From contig BEXV01000310.1 of the NCBI GenBank assembly GCA_003118195.1, forward strand, positions 139,648 through 203,647: 64,000 nucleotides of DNA, given 5' to 3'. Shown here piece by piece: positions 10,060-24,071 of this stretch. The first letter of the stretch is position 1, and each line of letters opens with the position of its first letter. The DNA comes from Hemicentrotus pulcherrimus (lineage: Eukaryota > Echinodermata > Echinoidea > Camarodonta > Strongylocentrotidae). The position numbers were made by a program, and so were the translations under genes. The notes under the pieces were generated by a model. That model was not told the DNA's origin. It saw only the letters and a program-made list of their open reading frames with translations, and searched no databases.

Positions 10060-13000
10060 ACAGAAGGAAATGAAAAGGGACTATTTAACGCTATAAGTGA
10101 AAATTGAGTCCTAATTCAAACTGATTTCACTCCGACTACGGTGGGTTGATAATTCGTACTGAGCTACGACACCATCAATTACTGCTAGGGAGCAATAAGG
10201 GGACCTACTTAGTGAATATTAGGTCCCAAGTACCGTATTTCTCTTGATCAGGTCAATGATCACCCCTATGAATACTTTATGAGGGCATCTGCATCACCAG
10301 TATCCAGGTAGGTGTCTATCTATACCTGGATACCGCGGAACATTGATGCAAGGTGATCGAATCCGAGATCAAAGCGGAATTATTTGTTTCTAACATTGAA
10401 ATGAAAAGTAATTATAATTATGTATGAAGTACTGCAAGATCAAGATTCATCCTGAATCCCTCTTGAAAGCGGAATGAATTCTTCCAACATTGACATGAAA
10501 AGTAGTTGGAATTATGTATGAAGTGCTTACAAACTGTCCCTCATATGATCCCTCTTTCCATCACTCTGTCACAGAGAACAGCATGAATAATAGAGTAGCA
10601 GCAAACTCATTATCATTGCATATTAACTGTTAACCTATAGTAGTAGCATGGTTAGATTTTAAATGAAAGCACTTTCCTAGCCAAGAATCGGAAGGGAGTT
10701 TTACTTTTGCAAGTGTACAAGACATTTCTGGCTTGAACTCTTCAAGCAAACAATTTGCTGTTTACATAGTTTATGATTTTTTTTAAAATAAATATTTTAC
10801 AATGCTTGGCACATTCTTTTCTATTGTAGACTAAATATCCTCATTCTAACTGTTGTCAAATGAATGTCACATGACCTTTCATTCCTGTGTCTTCAAGAAC
10901 TTCAAGCTGAGCTAGCAGAAAATTGGATCATCGCTCACAACATAAACTGTCCCGCTTGACTGTAATCAGGTTCAAATTGAGATTTACTTTCAAATAAAAA
11001 TGATGGATCTTTGTTTCATATTTGTCAATGTTTGTCGGTATTTGCACTGCTGAAATGGGGGGCGGTATTCAGCGGTGCCCTCTGATCTGTGGAAAGCGAC
11101 GTCAGGAGCTAAAATAACCAGGTATCTTCACCTATTACGGCTCTCTAAACCTCCTGTTGACATTAATAAATGATGAATACACACCGTCATACCTGAATTT
11201 GTATTGTATAAAAGAAGAGAGGTATATGCTTTATTTGTTCAAACAAATGCATTGCGGACAAAATCCAAATCTCCTGACTTTCGTTATGGACAAAAGGCCA
11301 TAATTGACATTGTGGCTATTTGTAAAATGGGGCTGAAGAGGAGATATTACACTAATGTGCTATACACTGAAACAGTTTATCTGTACCAATTCCAAGAGAG
11401 GCGGAGGCCTTGCTCTTTTGTATAGATTTGGTCTGACAGTGCGATTTCCTGAGCGTAACAAACCCAAAGTCACAAAAGGTTTTCTAGGCTAAGATCACCA
11501 GTTCAATTAACACCCTCTGTCACTTGTTGAATGCAATCGACAGAATGTTCCTTCAATATGTTCTCTAGCAAGTTCGAATCACTTATCAATGATGTAGAGT
11601 AGTATCCAACAATAGCGAGTAGATGTCACCCTAACAAAAAGTGGAACATTTCTATACAACTTGTTGCAAAGTGGTATATTCATGGAGTAAGTCCATGGTA
11701 TATCTACCTAAACTCTTGAAAGCAGTGCCTTCATGGACTTGGGACCTTTTTCTACATACCAGGTCCTATCTACCCTGGATCCATGTCATCTTTCATTCCA
11801 TATCAAATTTGAATGACCAATGTTTGTTTTCTCATTCTCCCGGCAATCTAGGTGATGGAATACAGGATCAATTTGGGTATTTTCGGTAAAAGGAGAGATC
11901 TCGCGTGGCTCCAAGCTTATCTCTGCCAGCGCCGTGCAGTAATTGTGTTTACACCAAGCCCAGTTAATAGCGATTTGGTGGCAGCATGGTTTGTGTAAAC
12001 CCAGACAATCATGAGCCCTTTGAGATATATATTTCATTATCAGATTCATATTTCAAAGTGTGCCTCTGTTATACCGATGCATGTCATAACGCTCCTTTGG
12101 CCCATGTACACTATAGGCAGATAGTCAATTATGGTTGAATCATTACAGTCTTGCCTAACCACTTTTCACACAATCAAGTCTGTACAAGAAAACAAGAACC
12201 CATGAAAATGCTTCATTTTTATCTGAATAGCCTGATCTAGGTTTAGTGCGATCGTCCATCAGGGTATATTTCAGTTGCCTAAAGCAAGCATGCAGGTGCA
12301 TCTATGGTTTAGTGCCATCTATGATCTATTATTTCATCTGTCGCCTAGAAAGGCGCCAACTCTGTGTTAAGTATATAGATAAACGCCTTTCTGGCTCTAA
12401 AGGCAGACGATATCCTCCTGCCTCCAACAAGAAAATATATCCATCTCAGAACAACTTCATTCAGAATGTCATTCCTGGGATAAGGTGACAAGAGGTAGAC
12501 ATGTCAGGTGACAAAGACATGTGTCAGGTGATATGATGTAGATGTATATCATGTGACATGAGCAGCATAATCCTGGCATTCATCAAGCCCTTTCTCATCT
12601 ATTTCAAGAATCTCCAGAAAGTCACTCACAAGTGATGTTTGATATCAAAGGACTTCTAGGTCATAATCTGAATATTTTACCTGCATAGATGTCATTATCA
12701 TGATTCCTTGTATCACAGTTTCTTTTCTTCTTTGATTAGGTAGGCTATATAGAGTCGATTTGGTTGAATTTATTGATATTAAGTTTACCACCTTTTTATA
12801 GTAGATCTGAATCAAGGAAATAAATGTGGGTTTAAGGCACAAATGTAACTGTAAACCATATTTTGCCACACAGAGGACGACTTGGAGCCATGGAAAAGGA
12901 CAAAAGCTGAATTAACCTTCTTATCTGCAGAGGCAATGTGCAATATGATTTCATGCTAACTTCTATCATCACTGAACGTTTGACCCATTTTAATTGATAG

Positions 13001-15840
13001 TTTCACTATCATCCACCAAATGGCATCCCTCCGAGTTGTTTATTGAGGCTCTGCAGTCCCATGAATAGAGATCCGTGATGGATGTTTTGTTTGCTTGGAC
13101 TAGTCATTGCCCCCTACCAATAAACATCTGTCCCCCTTCCCAAGGAGAGAGCTCGACACATTCCTGTCATGCTAGGCTTCACATTCTATCATGGGACATT
13201 ACTGAACATAAGCGTGTTGTCTGCTTTTTAAGATAGCCACGTACTGATCATGGGATAACATTGTGAAACAAAGTGCCTCAAAGCAATTGAAAAAGGTGGT
13301 TGATATCATTATCAAAGAAATCCTAGCTACACGTAAGGTAAGATAGAAAAATATCAGTCCTCTGCATGGCTGCTGCAGATTATGTTTAAATATATTGCTA
13401 AAGGTAATAAGAAGTGACATATTTAACTTAATCTAAAATATACGTCTTGATGCATATCCCATGAGTCTCCAGGTACATTTCACTGCTAAATGTTAATGAG
13501 AAAACGTATCAGTTGTACGGATTCAAGATAATTACTGATTACATCGAGCCTGGTGGCATGCCGAATCTAAAATTGGATGATTCAAGCAATGTTACGGGAT
13601 CTTTTTAATGATTTTTTCACACGTTTCCTCGGTGAGTCAAGCGATACCGCAAGCTCTGCTATTTGTAACATGCTGTGGAACATTATGCCCGTTACAACGT
13701 CGACGGACGAAATCAATGCACGCGAAATCACTGAATTATTGAATGAGTCACCGCTTGCATTCAGCGGGACTTGCAGCAGTAATGAAAATGTTTGGGTGCT
13801 GCTAAAGATGTAAATTAATAGATGGAAACTTGGCGGTCATCTGCATGTGAATGAAAGCAGCTGCTTGATCAATACCAAGCCGGGAAAAGTGAATGATGCA
13901 AGGGATGGAGGCCATTCAATCAGAAGTCGATCTTTGGAGTTGCTCCAAGGTTTAATTAGTTAACATTGTATGAGTAATACAAAAATGATTGCATTTTTAC
14001 CAAAATATGCGAATGCTTCTTTAATCATTGAGAATTGGTGCTCAGAAGGGGAAAAAGGAGATTGAATATAATTTCAAGCCCTGTTTCAAGGATGATGCTC
14101 TCAGCCCTCAATGGCATTACTTCAATAAAAAGTTATGATTTATTTTGTCAGTTCGCTAAGCAAAAGATGGAAAGTGATATTGCTGAAAAATATCTTTTTG
14201 GCTTGAAAGCATAAATCATTCTCCTAATTAAAACATGCGAGTGCCCTCTTTACAATCATATCTGTCAAACAATTTCAATATAATGTAAATGACTGAAATC
14301 TACAATTCATGAGACCCAATTACATACAAACACCAACATTGTTGCTGTGGCAACAATACAATTAAATATCTCAATTTAATGAAAATCTATTTGGATTATT
14401 TAGCTTCTAAAGACGATTAAGTTTTATAGGGCAACCCCCACAAAAATGTCAAAACAAATACATAAGTCTGCAGTTAATACCTCCTACCAATCAAGTAGAG
14501 AGGAAATAGTTGACGGATAGAAATGGATAATTTATATATTTGAACCAATATACTACAACAATTACCTAGACGGAGTTAGAAATATGAGAGATCTCATGTG
14601 GGCCGAGATGGAATACGATTGACCTTTCCATGGATACGCACTGCATCTAGATCTCTCGTCATATCATATCTGTGACCCTTTCACGGGAGAAATGCCATCG
14701 CCAATTTTATGAGCCTCATTATTGAAACAAAGCCTGAAATATTTGTTTTTCATTATCCTAGGGATGTCGAGGGACGGGGAGGCTTGCACTGATGTATGTG
14801 ACCATCTTCTCCTCAGACGAGTTCGTTTAAATTGCCTGGATGGACTGGGATGCGAGAATAATGGTTATTTGTAGGACAATAGGGGTTACTGTCAGTTCTG
14901 AGATGACTTTTTTTTAGGGGAGGAAACCCCCCCAAAGGCCTTCTCTGCCATTAAGCTGGAGATGAAACTCAAACAAATAAATATCCAGAGGGCCGTGCGT
15001 GCGAGATGCTCTATCTTCATTCTCCTTCGTCTTTAAATTGCACTCGCAATCACATATCTATCTCTGTGTTCTGCACCTCTGTTTTCCTCTATCATTTTAT
15101 TGTCTTTCCCAGTTGAATATAAAACGCAAGTGTCAATGACTTATTCCCAGCCGGTAATTTCCTCCTCGTCTTCTTCCCGTTTACCTACTAGGTGTGTTTG
15201 ATTTTTCATGACAAAGAAAGAAAATATTTAATTTCTTGATAAGTCAAAACTTTCTAGGTCCCTCCAATAGCCTGTTCACACTAATCTATAATGCTATAAC
15301 AAAGCACGTTCCTTATCAGGGAGAGTGAGCCCGACATCTGTATTTGCCTCAAGAATATCTTGAAATTTCTATATTTTTCGACTGAAAATCATTAAAAATA
15401 AAGTAATTGAGATTCATGTGTACATTTTTTTGAATTAATAGTGAATGGTGATTAATCAATTTTGCTTGCATGAGACAAGAAGTCAATACTGTCATTGGTA
15501 TTTTGGGATGTAAAAATAATTTGATCTTTCTGCGGATACAGATGTATTTTCATCATTAGAAAATGGAATGATTCTCCTTTTGAACTAGTATTGCCCCCTG
15601 GTATGAACGCGCTCACCATGATATCAAAGATGAGGTGTCAGACTGTTCCTCAAGTGATAATTACCTTTACCAGTCTTGCGGGGATAAGAGCAATAACAAT
15701 ATAAATATAGAGGGAAGCATTCATGGAGGCATAATCTAAAAGAAATCAAGAGAAGGAGGATCAACACTCATGTCTCTTACAATTCGGATTCCATCCAGTG
15801 AAGCATGAATGCATGCTTGTTCAGCCACTGACACATTCTC

Positions 15841-15845
<5 letters not shown>
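10060..15845. other. Intron 1, no gene recognised
   Basis: About 5.8 kb of AT-rich DNA without recognised repeats. A 78-codon ORF at 13577-13813 (+) reads like ordinary protein (SSDTASSAICNMLWN) but has no clear splice context or known family. Conserved non-coding elements could sit here and would need alignment to see. Confidence 0.5.

Positions 15846-15880
<35 letters not shown>
15846..15880. repeat. (CT)n microsatellite
   Basis: About seventeen uninterrupted CT units. Confidence 0.95.
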
Positions 15881-15885
<5 letters not shown>

Positions 15886-16317
15886 GCTCTAAAACATGTT
15901 GCGAATTGCCTTTTTTGTTGCCTGTCAGTGTCACAAAAGATGCAGTAGATTCAGTAAGGTTTGAAGACACAGATACTTGTCAATCATAATCAGTCATACG
16001 TAAGGTCTGGATTATACAACTAGACTGTTAGAAAAATGTAATAAACTACATACATATAGGCCCCAAACTGTAGCTGCAAGACACATTGTCAAGCCAATTT
16101 AGGCCGAGTCAGTAAATGTGTTTTTCTTCTTTCAGAGTCAAGGCATGTAAGTCCACGGTCAAGTTAGAGCATATAAGTTGGAGACCCCCCTACCTCCCCC
16201 GCCCCCTTGCCCCAACATTAAAAAAAAAACTGTTTAAAAACAAAAATTGATTTCCTATACTATTTGTTTACATGGCATATTCGAAGGTACTACTGCGGCA
16301 GAGGAATGGCAAATGAA
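15881..16317. other. Intron 1, no gene seen
   Basis: Contains a C-rich patch followed by an A homopolymer near 16185-16235. No exon. Confidence 0.5.
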
Positions 16318-16350
<33 letters not shown>

Positions 16351-16370
16351 GAAAGAGAGAGAGAGAGATA
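16318..16370. repeat. (GA)n microsatellite
   Basis: GA units with a few TA and AA interruptions. Confidence 0.95.
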
Positions 16371-18249
16371 GGGAAGGGTGAAAGAATACAAAAGCTAATA
16401 GATGGGGGACAGGGAGGGTGCCAATTTGGGGGCAGATAAGTTAGTTCTATTGATGTAAGACGATTGCATATTTGTATGTGAGTAGCCCATGCAATCTTGA
16501 GCATATAAAGGCTTGGGGAAGAATAGAGGTCGACCCGATACTAATTAAATATGGAGAGGGCCCTTATCATGATAAGATGGAGGCCATGACAGGCAGGAAC
16601 ATGCATGAACATCAGGCTCACATGTTCATGAATGTTCCATGAAGGGCAGATATAGCGTGAAGAAAAAAAGGATACACTTCATGATCTTATCTTAAGAAGA
16701 ATGGAGCATATTTCAAGAAGTCACGACTAGAATTTCATGCTGCTTAAATCATCTCAAATGATTGTAAAAAACACATTTTACACTGCATCTACACATCTAT
16801 CTCTTTCAAAGAAATTACTTTAGCACCTTTTTCTCCCCCTCCTATATATCTCGGCTAAAATACAATCACTTGTCAATTTGATGGTCCATATAAGCCTTTG
16901 GGTTAATTGATCCATTTTTGTACCATATTAGGTGAATAGAACCCACAAAAACCTGTGAATCCTCAAAATTAATATTTACGTTATTCTCTTTATATCTACT
17001 TATCAATCTAATGAATTTGTTACAATAACATTACTTTACAAAAATAGAAAAGTATGACACTTTTGGTAGTGATGGGACAACATCCATACAATATGCTGGT
17101 AAAAATACTGTTTTGTTTTTTCTCCACCCGTCCTTTATGATTACTATGTAAGCAACAAAATTGGCAAAATATGTACCTTTTCTTTTCTTTTGAACTCACA
17201 AGGAGGATGGATATAAGGCGGAAATTATGTTCATTGCACAATTTCAAAAACATGAAATTGCCTGGGAGCTACTCTTACTTTGAAAGCAATCCACTACAAA
17301 AGTGGCTGTAGGCCGCCACAAACAAACTTGATTTGATTTGGACTGCACAAATCGAATGGTTTATTCATAGGCTTTTATACATGTATTTGCTTGGTGTTAT
17401 TGTATACTCTCTTCTCTCTAGAGGGATAGGCATGGGGAAAGAGAGAGGTGGGAAATGTAGCAAAAATCAATACGATGTAGAATGCTGAAGAGGCCGTGCA
17501 ACAAAGATGACTGACAAAGTAAAATGTGAGATGAAACAATGAGGAAAACTGAGGAAAAACCTAACATGCCTGTACTTAAAATAATCAGGGTCTGAAATCT
17601 GAATGGAGGGGCAACGTTACAAGGAAAAATGTGACAAAAATTAGGGAAATGCGAGACAAAGAATGAGGTAAATTTGAAGGAAAAAACCCTCAAACTTAAA
17701 GATGGGACATGCCTGCACTTCATACTCTAGTTTCTGACTGAAGAGTCAGAGCAACAATGAAGCAAGACAGGCCAAAACGAGGGAAACTTCAGGAAAAATT
17801 GAACTATAACTGGTACGTACATGCCTGTACTTCAAATTACAGTTTCTGAATGACTTGGGAAGAGGCCTCGAGAAATTGATAACAAGGTTCGATAGATTTG
17901 TTTACCACAACAAGACCACGTCGCCAGGCCGTGAAATGGGGGAAAAAAGGCAGTGAAAAGGGGGGAAAACGACCGCCAAGACTCTCCTTGGCGGTCTGCC
18001 TCACACATGGATTTCTCATCAAATTTTCGCAAACAAGTGGACACCTTATTCCCCGATGATGAGTTTAATTTGTGGGCTCTGCTGTTCCTCTCTTTTAGCA
18101 ACCTTCAGGCATTCATTTCACACAGAGCGCTTTTCATTCGCACCAATTTCCAAACCTGATTTGGACAAGATGTTTTCAAATCACCAAGGTTTTAGGGGAG
18201 ATATATCTAATAGATGTTCCAATTCATGCATGTTTCTCCCCCCCCCCCC
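16371..18249. other. Intron 1, no gene seen
   Basis: Two diverged copies of a CATGCCTGTACTTCA-type phrase lie at 17568-17580 and 17822-17836, each followed by TTCTGAATG- or TCTGAAAT-like sequence, with a third related phrase near 17710, so 17.4-17.85 kb is probably an old degenerate tandem repeat. The stretch ends in a C homopolymer at the gap. Confidence 0.45.
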
Positions 18250-18783
18250 NNNNNNNNNNNNNNNNNNNNNNNNNNNNNNNNNNNNNNNNNNNNNNNNNNN
18301 NNNNNNNNNNNNNNNNNNNNNNNNNNNNNNNNNNNNNNNNNNNNNNNNNNNNNNNNNNNNNNNNNNNNNNNNNNNNNNNNNNNNNNNNNNNNNNNNNNNN
18401 NNNNNNNNNNNNNNNNNNNNNNNNNNNNNNNNNNNNNNNNNNNNNNNNNNNNNNNNNNNNNNNNNNNNNNNNNNNNNNNNNNNNNNNNNNNNNNNNNNNN
18501 NNNNNNNNNNNNNNNNNNNNNNNNNNNNNNNNNNNNNNNNNNNNNNNNNNNNNNNNNNNNNNNNNNNNNNNNNNNNNNNNNNNNNNNNNNNNNNNNNNNN
18601 NNNNNNNNNNNNNNNNNNNNNNNNNNNNNNNNNNNNNNNNNNNNNNNNNNNNNNNNNNNNNNNNNNNNNNNNNNNNNNNNNNNNNNNNNNNNNNNNNNNN
18701 NNNNNNNNNNNNNNNNNNNNNNNNNNNNNNNNNNNNNNNNNNNNNNNNNNNNNNNNNNNNNNNNNNNNNNNNNNNNNNNNNNN
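18250..18783. other. Assembly gap (534 N)
   Basis: Run of N directly after a C homopolymer of about 12. Confidence 0.98.
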
Positions 18784-19139
18784 GTTTTCAAAATTTGTAA
18801 TTCCAATCATAAATATCTTGATAATCAGACAGGCGATCGGCTTGTAAAAGTCATGGGGTTCCTGACTGACCTAAAGGTTTATAATTATCATTGCATCATG
18901 AGCAAAATCTAGAATTTCGTTTCAGAATCCGAGACAAAGTTACCGGATCCCTTTAAAACTCTTCTTCCTAATTTTCCCCTCTCTTTTCTCCTGTCACACC
19001 ATCTATCTCCCAACCTCAGAAGGAGCCCCTCTCATCTCGTTCTATCACTCTGCACGCATCATCACCACCACTCCACTGCTACTCTTTCTTCTCCCGTCTC
19101 TCATTGAGCCTATATAGCAGCACATGCAGCTGGTCACAT
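18784..19139. other. Intron 1, no gene seen
   Basis: Short stretch between the gap and the tandem array. It is pyrimidine-rich at 18960-19100. Confidence 0.5.
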
Positions 19140-20290
19140 TATCACCCTCTATCAGGAACATTCCCTTGCATATTGTCTAGCTACTTGCAGACAAGGGGTG
19201 TTCACATCAAGTGAAGACAACGATTTATGCACTTCTTGTGAATGTTTTATCATACGTCAGTTCAGAACAGAACTATCTGTCTGGAACACTGAGACTGAGT
19301 ACTAATATACAAAAATTTGTGGTCAATATTTTCTCATTAATGTCTTTCAGAAACATTCCCTGGCATATTTTTTAGCTACTTGCAGACATGGGGGTGTTCA
19401 CATCAAGTAAAGGCAGTGTTTCATGCACTTCTTGTATGTTCTTTTTTGTTCTTGTTTTTTTATGTTGTTTAGAACTGGTTTCCCCAAAGCCTTTTTTCAA
19501 TGACAAATGACAAAAATTAGTGACAAATCTGTTAATAACCAATCAGAAGCAAGGATTTCAGTAGCTTTTAACAAAGACTGTCAGTTGTCACCGATGACAA
19601 GTTTCGCGAAACGGGGGCCCAGAACAGAACTATCAGTCAGAAACACTCGTAAGGATGCTTTCAGAAATGAGGGTGTTCACATACACCCCATCCATTTGCA
19701 TGACTACTTGCAGAAATAGGAGGCATCCACACGACAGAAGATAACATTCAGCAAGCAGTATCACAATAAACATGGCTGTCCAGTCAATATGTTCATGTCA
19801 TCACTCTCTATACACGTACATGCAAGACATTTTCTCTCTCTCTACTTTCTGGGCTATTGGAAGGAGGTGTTCACATTAGATGGCGACAGCATCCAAATTG
19901 AATGTGAATTTCTTATCAGCCTCTTCATGTTATCATTCTCTCCCAGAAATATTCTCCATTCATTCGTGAGGCTACTTAAAACATGGGGGTGTTCACATCA
20001 GCTGAAGATAGCAGTAAAGTCATCTACCGAAAAGAGGTATTCTGCAAAGTTCATCTTATCACCATCTCTCTCAAAAACGCCCTTTTCATTTGCTAGGCTG
20101 TTTGCTAGGGGACATTCATATCAGAACCAGAGATCATCCAGTCAGCATTTAGGGAACACGTTTTTTTTATTTTCAACCAGTTCATGTTATCGGACTCTCT
20201 TTAAAAAATCCTGCCTCCTTCATTTGGGAGGCTCCTTGCAGACATCGGGGGTGTTCAGTCATCAGTTTGTGTTACGATGTAGATTCATCT
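19140..20290 (+). repeat. Degenerate tandem array with a GGGTGTTCACATCA core
   Basis: Seven diverged units, roughly 120-280 bp apart, share the phrase TTGCAGACA-GGGGGTGTTCACATCA. The cores are near 19197, 19390, 19672, 19866, 19987, 20109 and 20246. Flanking words (ACATTCCCT, TACTTGCAGA, ATGCACTTCTTG) also recur in several units. A 172-codon open frame at 19789-20307 runs through the array and is not considered a gene. Confidence 0.75.
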
Positions 20291-21490
20291 TGAGACCTTC
20301 TCTATGAGACCCTTCCCTTTATAAGATGAATGAAGCTGAAGCTGACCCAATGTTATGTCTTTTCCACATTTGTCGTTTATGTTATGGGTCCACCCACTTC
20401 CCTCAAGCCATGGGCTTTATCGAGTGCTAATGATCCAGTACACTTCTCAAAGTATATATATTGTATGTGATTTTTTTATGAAATAATAAATAGAATAGAA
20501 ATGAATTGAAGCGGACTCTTCATTTTTATGTTTCTACCTACGTTTCTTCATCATCACGTGTGAACATGGTGAACTTATAATGACTTCTCCCTGCCTGCAT
20601 GTGCCTAGATCCTATCAAATCAGATTGGACATAGAATGATAATGGACTGCTCATCACATCACCTGTATCCCTGTATTAAGACATCTCTGGCCTAAAGCTT
20701 GCCCATTTATCATACGTGGTCGTGTCGTAAGAGGGGCTTTATATAGACCATCACGTATTTGACCGAGATGTGCGTCACAACTTAACCTATCCACAAACCA
20801 TGACCGATCACAACATTCAGATATGGAATATTAATATGTGATGATAAATCAGGAGGGATTAGAAATATGAAGAGACAAATGAATATGGTAAAGGAGCAAA
20901 ACCAACCATGGCTTAATAGCAGACTTCCCCATCAGGCATCACTATAATATAAGGTTAAGATTACAGATAGGATTAGGTTTAGGGTTAGGGTGTGGTTAAG
21001 GCAGAATTAGGCCCTCTGAGTTACAAGTAGGATTAGGGTTATATTTATATTTGGGCATTCTGCAGTTGTTCTTAATTCACAAAATTCAGGTACATGTCAG
21101 ATATTTTGAGGGACGAGGGAGGATGAAAAACATAATGAAAGTGGTAATGAGTGGGTGAATATAGAGGACGACAGGATCGAGAAGATACAAGGAGAGGAGA
21201 GAAAGCTAATAACCACAGAAACACCAGCATGATGATACCACTGATCACCACCAATCATCACCACCAATCACCAACCCCAAGAGGGGTGCATTCGTGCCCT
21301 CCTGATACCACTCATCTCACGCTCATCTCTCCCACCTTCCACCGATCCTCTCATTGCAGAGTGCAGTCACCTTGCCTAGCTAAGCTGGCCCCTTCCCACT
21401 CATTATGTTTTATTTGCATGTTCAACATCAAAGTTGGTATCTGGAGACTCTAAGAACTGGGTCATCTAATGATATGATACACCAAGCCTA
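20291..21490. other. Intron 1, no gene seen
   Basis: Contains a TTAGGG-like patch at 20950-21050 (not telomeric) and short ATCACCACC repeats at 21243-21275. Confidence 0.5.
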
Positions 21491-21590
21491 CTCTCTCCTC
21501 TTTCTCTCTCTCTCTCTTTATCTCTCTCTCTCTCTCTCTCTCATTCTCTCTTTTCCCCTGCTCCCTCTCTCTTTATCTCCCTCCCTCCCC
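21491..21590. repeat. (CT)n-rich tract
   Basis: CT dinucleotides with TTTA, CCC and ATT interruptions. Confidence 0.9.
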
Positions 21591-21756
21591 TTAGCCTGCA
21601 AGCTTTTACCACAATTCCTGAAGCCTTGAGCAAAGCCTAGATCTGCCATTCGCTGGCTGTGTCCCGAACAGCTAAAGTACAGAGCCTATGCAGTCTCACA
21701 GTGCAGACCATGTTACGCACAGCAGCTAACAATGGTTGTGCCTGCAATATACCCTC

Positions 21757-21862
21757 TCTCTCTCCCACACTCACTCCTCTCCCATACTTACTACTTCTCT
21801 CTTTCTCTCTCTCTCTCTCTCTTTCCCATATTCATTCCTTCTCTCTCCCGCTCTATCTATCT
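21757..21862. repeat. Second (CT)n-rich tract
   Basis: Imperfect CT repeats about 170 bp after the previous tract. Confidence 0.9.
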
Positions 21863-23599
21863 GTATTCCCCCTCGGCATGAGACAGGACCATGTTTGCTC
21901 GCTCCTGATTGATTAACTAGGACTGACTTTTACAGCTCTATACAACATTGAAGAGGACTTTAGTGACAGTCCCTCAGCTTTTGCATCAGGCTCGACTAAT
22001 GAACCTTACCAGATCAACCATGCACTATTCGCACTAAAAGCATCCCACAGGGCAACAGGGATAAATTTTTCATTCATATATCAAAAACGCATTCATTCAG
22101 GATATATGCTTGTCAGTAGGAGTAATTGATACAAGAATACCTATTCATGGATTTGCCATTATACATGTAGCGAGCCATAAATGCAACAACAACAAAAAAG
22201 GAAAACCAATGTAAAATGTACAGAGACTTCCTTTATTCAAACAAATAATGTACTTTATCTCTTGTACATTGTACTTTTATGCCATCGATTACAGAAATAC
22301 ATTTTAAGAGTGGATTTCTCAACCATCACACAATTTCTGATTGTACATTTCATAATTTCTCATCACATAATGGACATCTACTCGGCTTGATTAATCCCCT
22401 ATCTATACAAAACAAGTCTGTCTCTCTCCCTACCTCTCCCTCATTTTCTATTATAATATAAAATACCCATCTACCCCCCCCCCTCCCCCCTCCTTCTCCA
22501 CAAGCAGCAGACCACAACATCCTGCCCATTCAGTCCCACAGATCTCTTCTCTTGTGCTCCTCTCAGATCGTATCAAATGTCCCATAATCGAGTGAACAAC
22601 AACCCTTGCAGCGAAACAACGGGTGACAAAGCTCCCCTGAAGATGCACACCTAACCCACCAATAAATCCAAAGAACACCCCCTACCAAGGTTTGATTAAT
22701 TAGGCAGGACAGTGAATAACCTCATTTTGCAGTTGTTGTTGTCACCTCAGTCCTTTCATTAAACTGATTCATCTCGATCATAGGACTTCCAATCCTCTAT
22801 AACCCATAGAACGTTCCATCAGAAGCAGTTAAGAACATTAAGAGATATCAATCAAGGAATTGTCACCTGTCACCAGTTTCCGTTCTTGAATGTGATTAAG
22901 AGGAAATCAAATCTTTGTATATTCCCTTTTCAATTCAATTTGAACGAGGGCATGGAGAAACCAAACAAGTTTTTTGAATTCCATTTGGCTTTAATTTAGG
23001 CTTATACAGGTACAGAAGATAAAGGTGTAAACAAAATGGTGGTAGGCGTATCAAAGCTTTGTCGTTTCCAGTTAATATGTCCATCAACATTTGAGATCAA
23101 TCTTAAATAATAGCTAATGTTTTATACAAATGGTAAAAAATGCTAGGATATGATATGATCTCTAAGATATAAAATGATAGATGTCAAATATTACTTGGTT
23201 TTGGTAAGGAGTCTTAGGACATATTTATTACCTAGATGTTTGTGGGAAGATCTGAAAAGTAAATTTTAAAACACAACTCCTTCCCTGTTCATTTCAGTTG
23301 ACAGGATCTCAAAAGCATTCATCACCAAAATTCAAAAGAAATATTCAGCACAGGACTATGAGAGCGGGACCAAATCATGAGCAATAATGATTTCATGAAA
23401 TCAGCAATCCTAAAAACAAATCTAATATTAGAATTTCATACAATCAAGTTTTACAGCTTGCACCGGTCTGAGTGACATAGGATGGGTCCCAAAGATATTC
23501 TAGGCATGTTCCATAACGATGAAGAGATATGGAGATTGTTTATGACTGAGGTATAAAGTCGAGTCAGTTAATGACCTGGTTGCATGGAGCACTCAGCGT
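21863..23599. other. Intron 1, no gene seen
   Basis: AT-rich, with a C-rich run near 22474-22490. No exon or element recognised. Confidence 0.5.
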
Positions 23600-24071
23600 G
23601 TCCACACACAAAACAATTTATCGCGAAACTCTATAAAGAATCATCGTATAAATGTCAGAGTGTCCACACACAAGAAACGTCGTCTAACTAATCATCATTT
23701 AAATTCCAGATGTCCACACACAGAAGAAAGTAATCCTGAAACTCTACAGCGAAATGTCCTGCGGGTATGAAATAGAAGCGGAGATGACAGGTCAGGTCTC
23801 CTTTCGCACGAGGTCACGTTAAGCCCCGCCCAGTTACTTACACTAGTTAGACTAGTTCCGTCCACACACAACATTTTCGTGATTAGGCGTGATTCTTTAT
23901 TGAGTTTCAGTTCGAAACGATGCCCAAACATGCGTTTCGTTAGACTAGTTTCGTTATACGACGTATCGTTAGTGAGCGTCCACACCTACATATTACATCG
24001 TAAAACTATTGAGAAACGGTATCGCTATCGCGAAACGGTATAGCTAATCACGAAAAATGTTGTGTGTGGAC
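23600..24071. mobile_element. Nested inverted-repeat cluster built on GTCCACACACA
   Basis: The word GTCCACACAC(A) occurs in forward orientation at 23600, 23662, 23712 and 23860, as GTCCACACC at 23978, and inverted at the right edge (24061-24071). The copy at 23860 and the right edge form a near-perfect terminal inverted repeat of about 27 nt (GTCCACACACAACATTTTCG, then TGATTAG), so 23860-24071 is a 212-bp MITE-like unit. The outermost pair (23600/24071) gives a longer, looser inverted repeat. TCGCGAAAC and CGTTTC words recur between them. No coding capacity and no clear target duplication were found. Confidence 0.65.

Noticed and set aside
18056..18912. Open frames of 199-263 codons
   Set aside because: They span the 534-N gap.
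19789..20307. 172-codon open frame
   Set aside because: It runs through the degenerate tandem array and its sequence follows the repeat units; no family resemblance.
20960..21045. TTAGGG-like words suggesting telomeric repeat
   Set aside because: Only one or two perfect hexamers among loose GGATTAGG variants; no array. Best seen as chance or very old decay.
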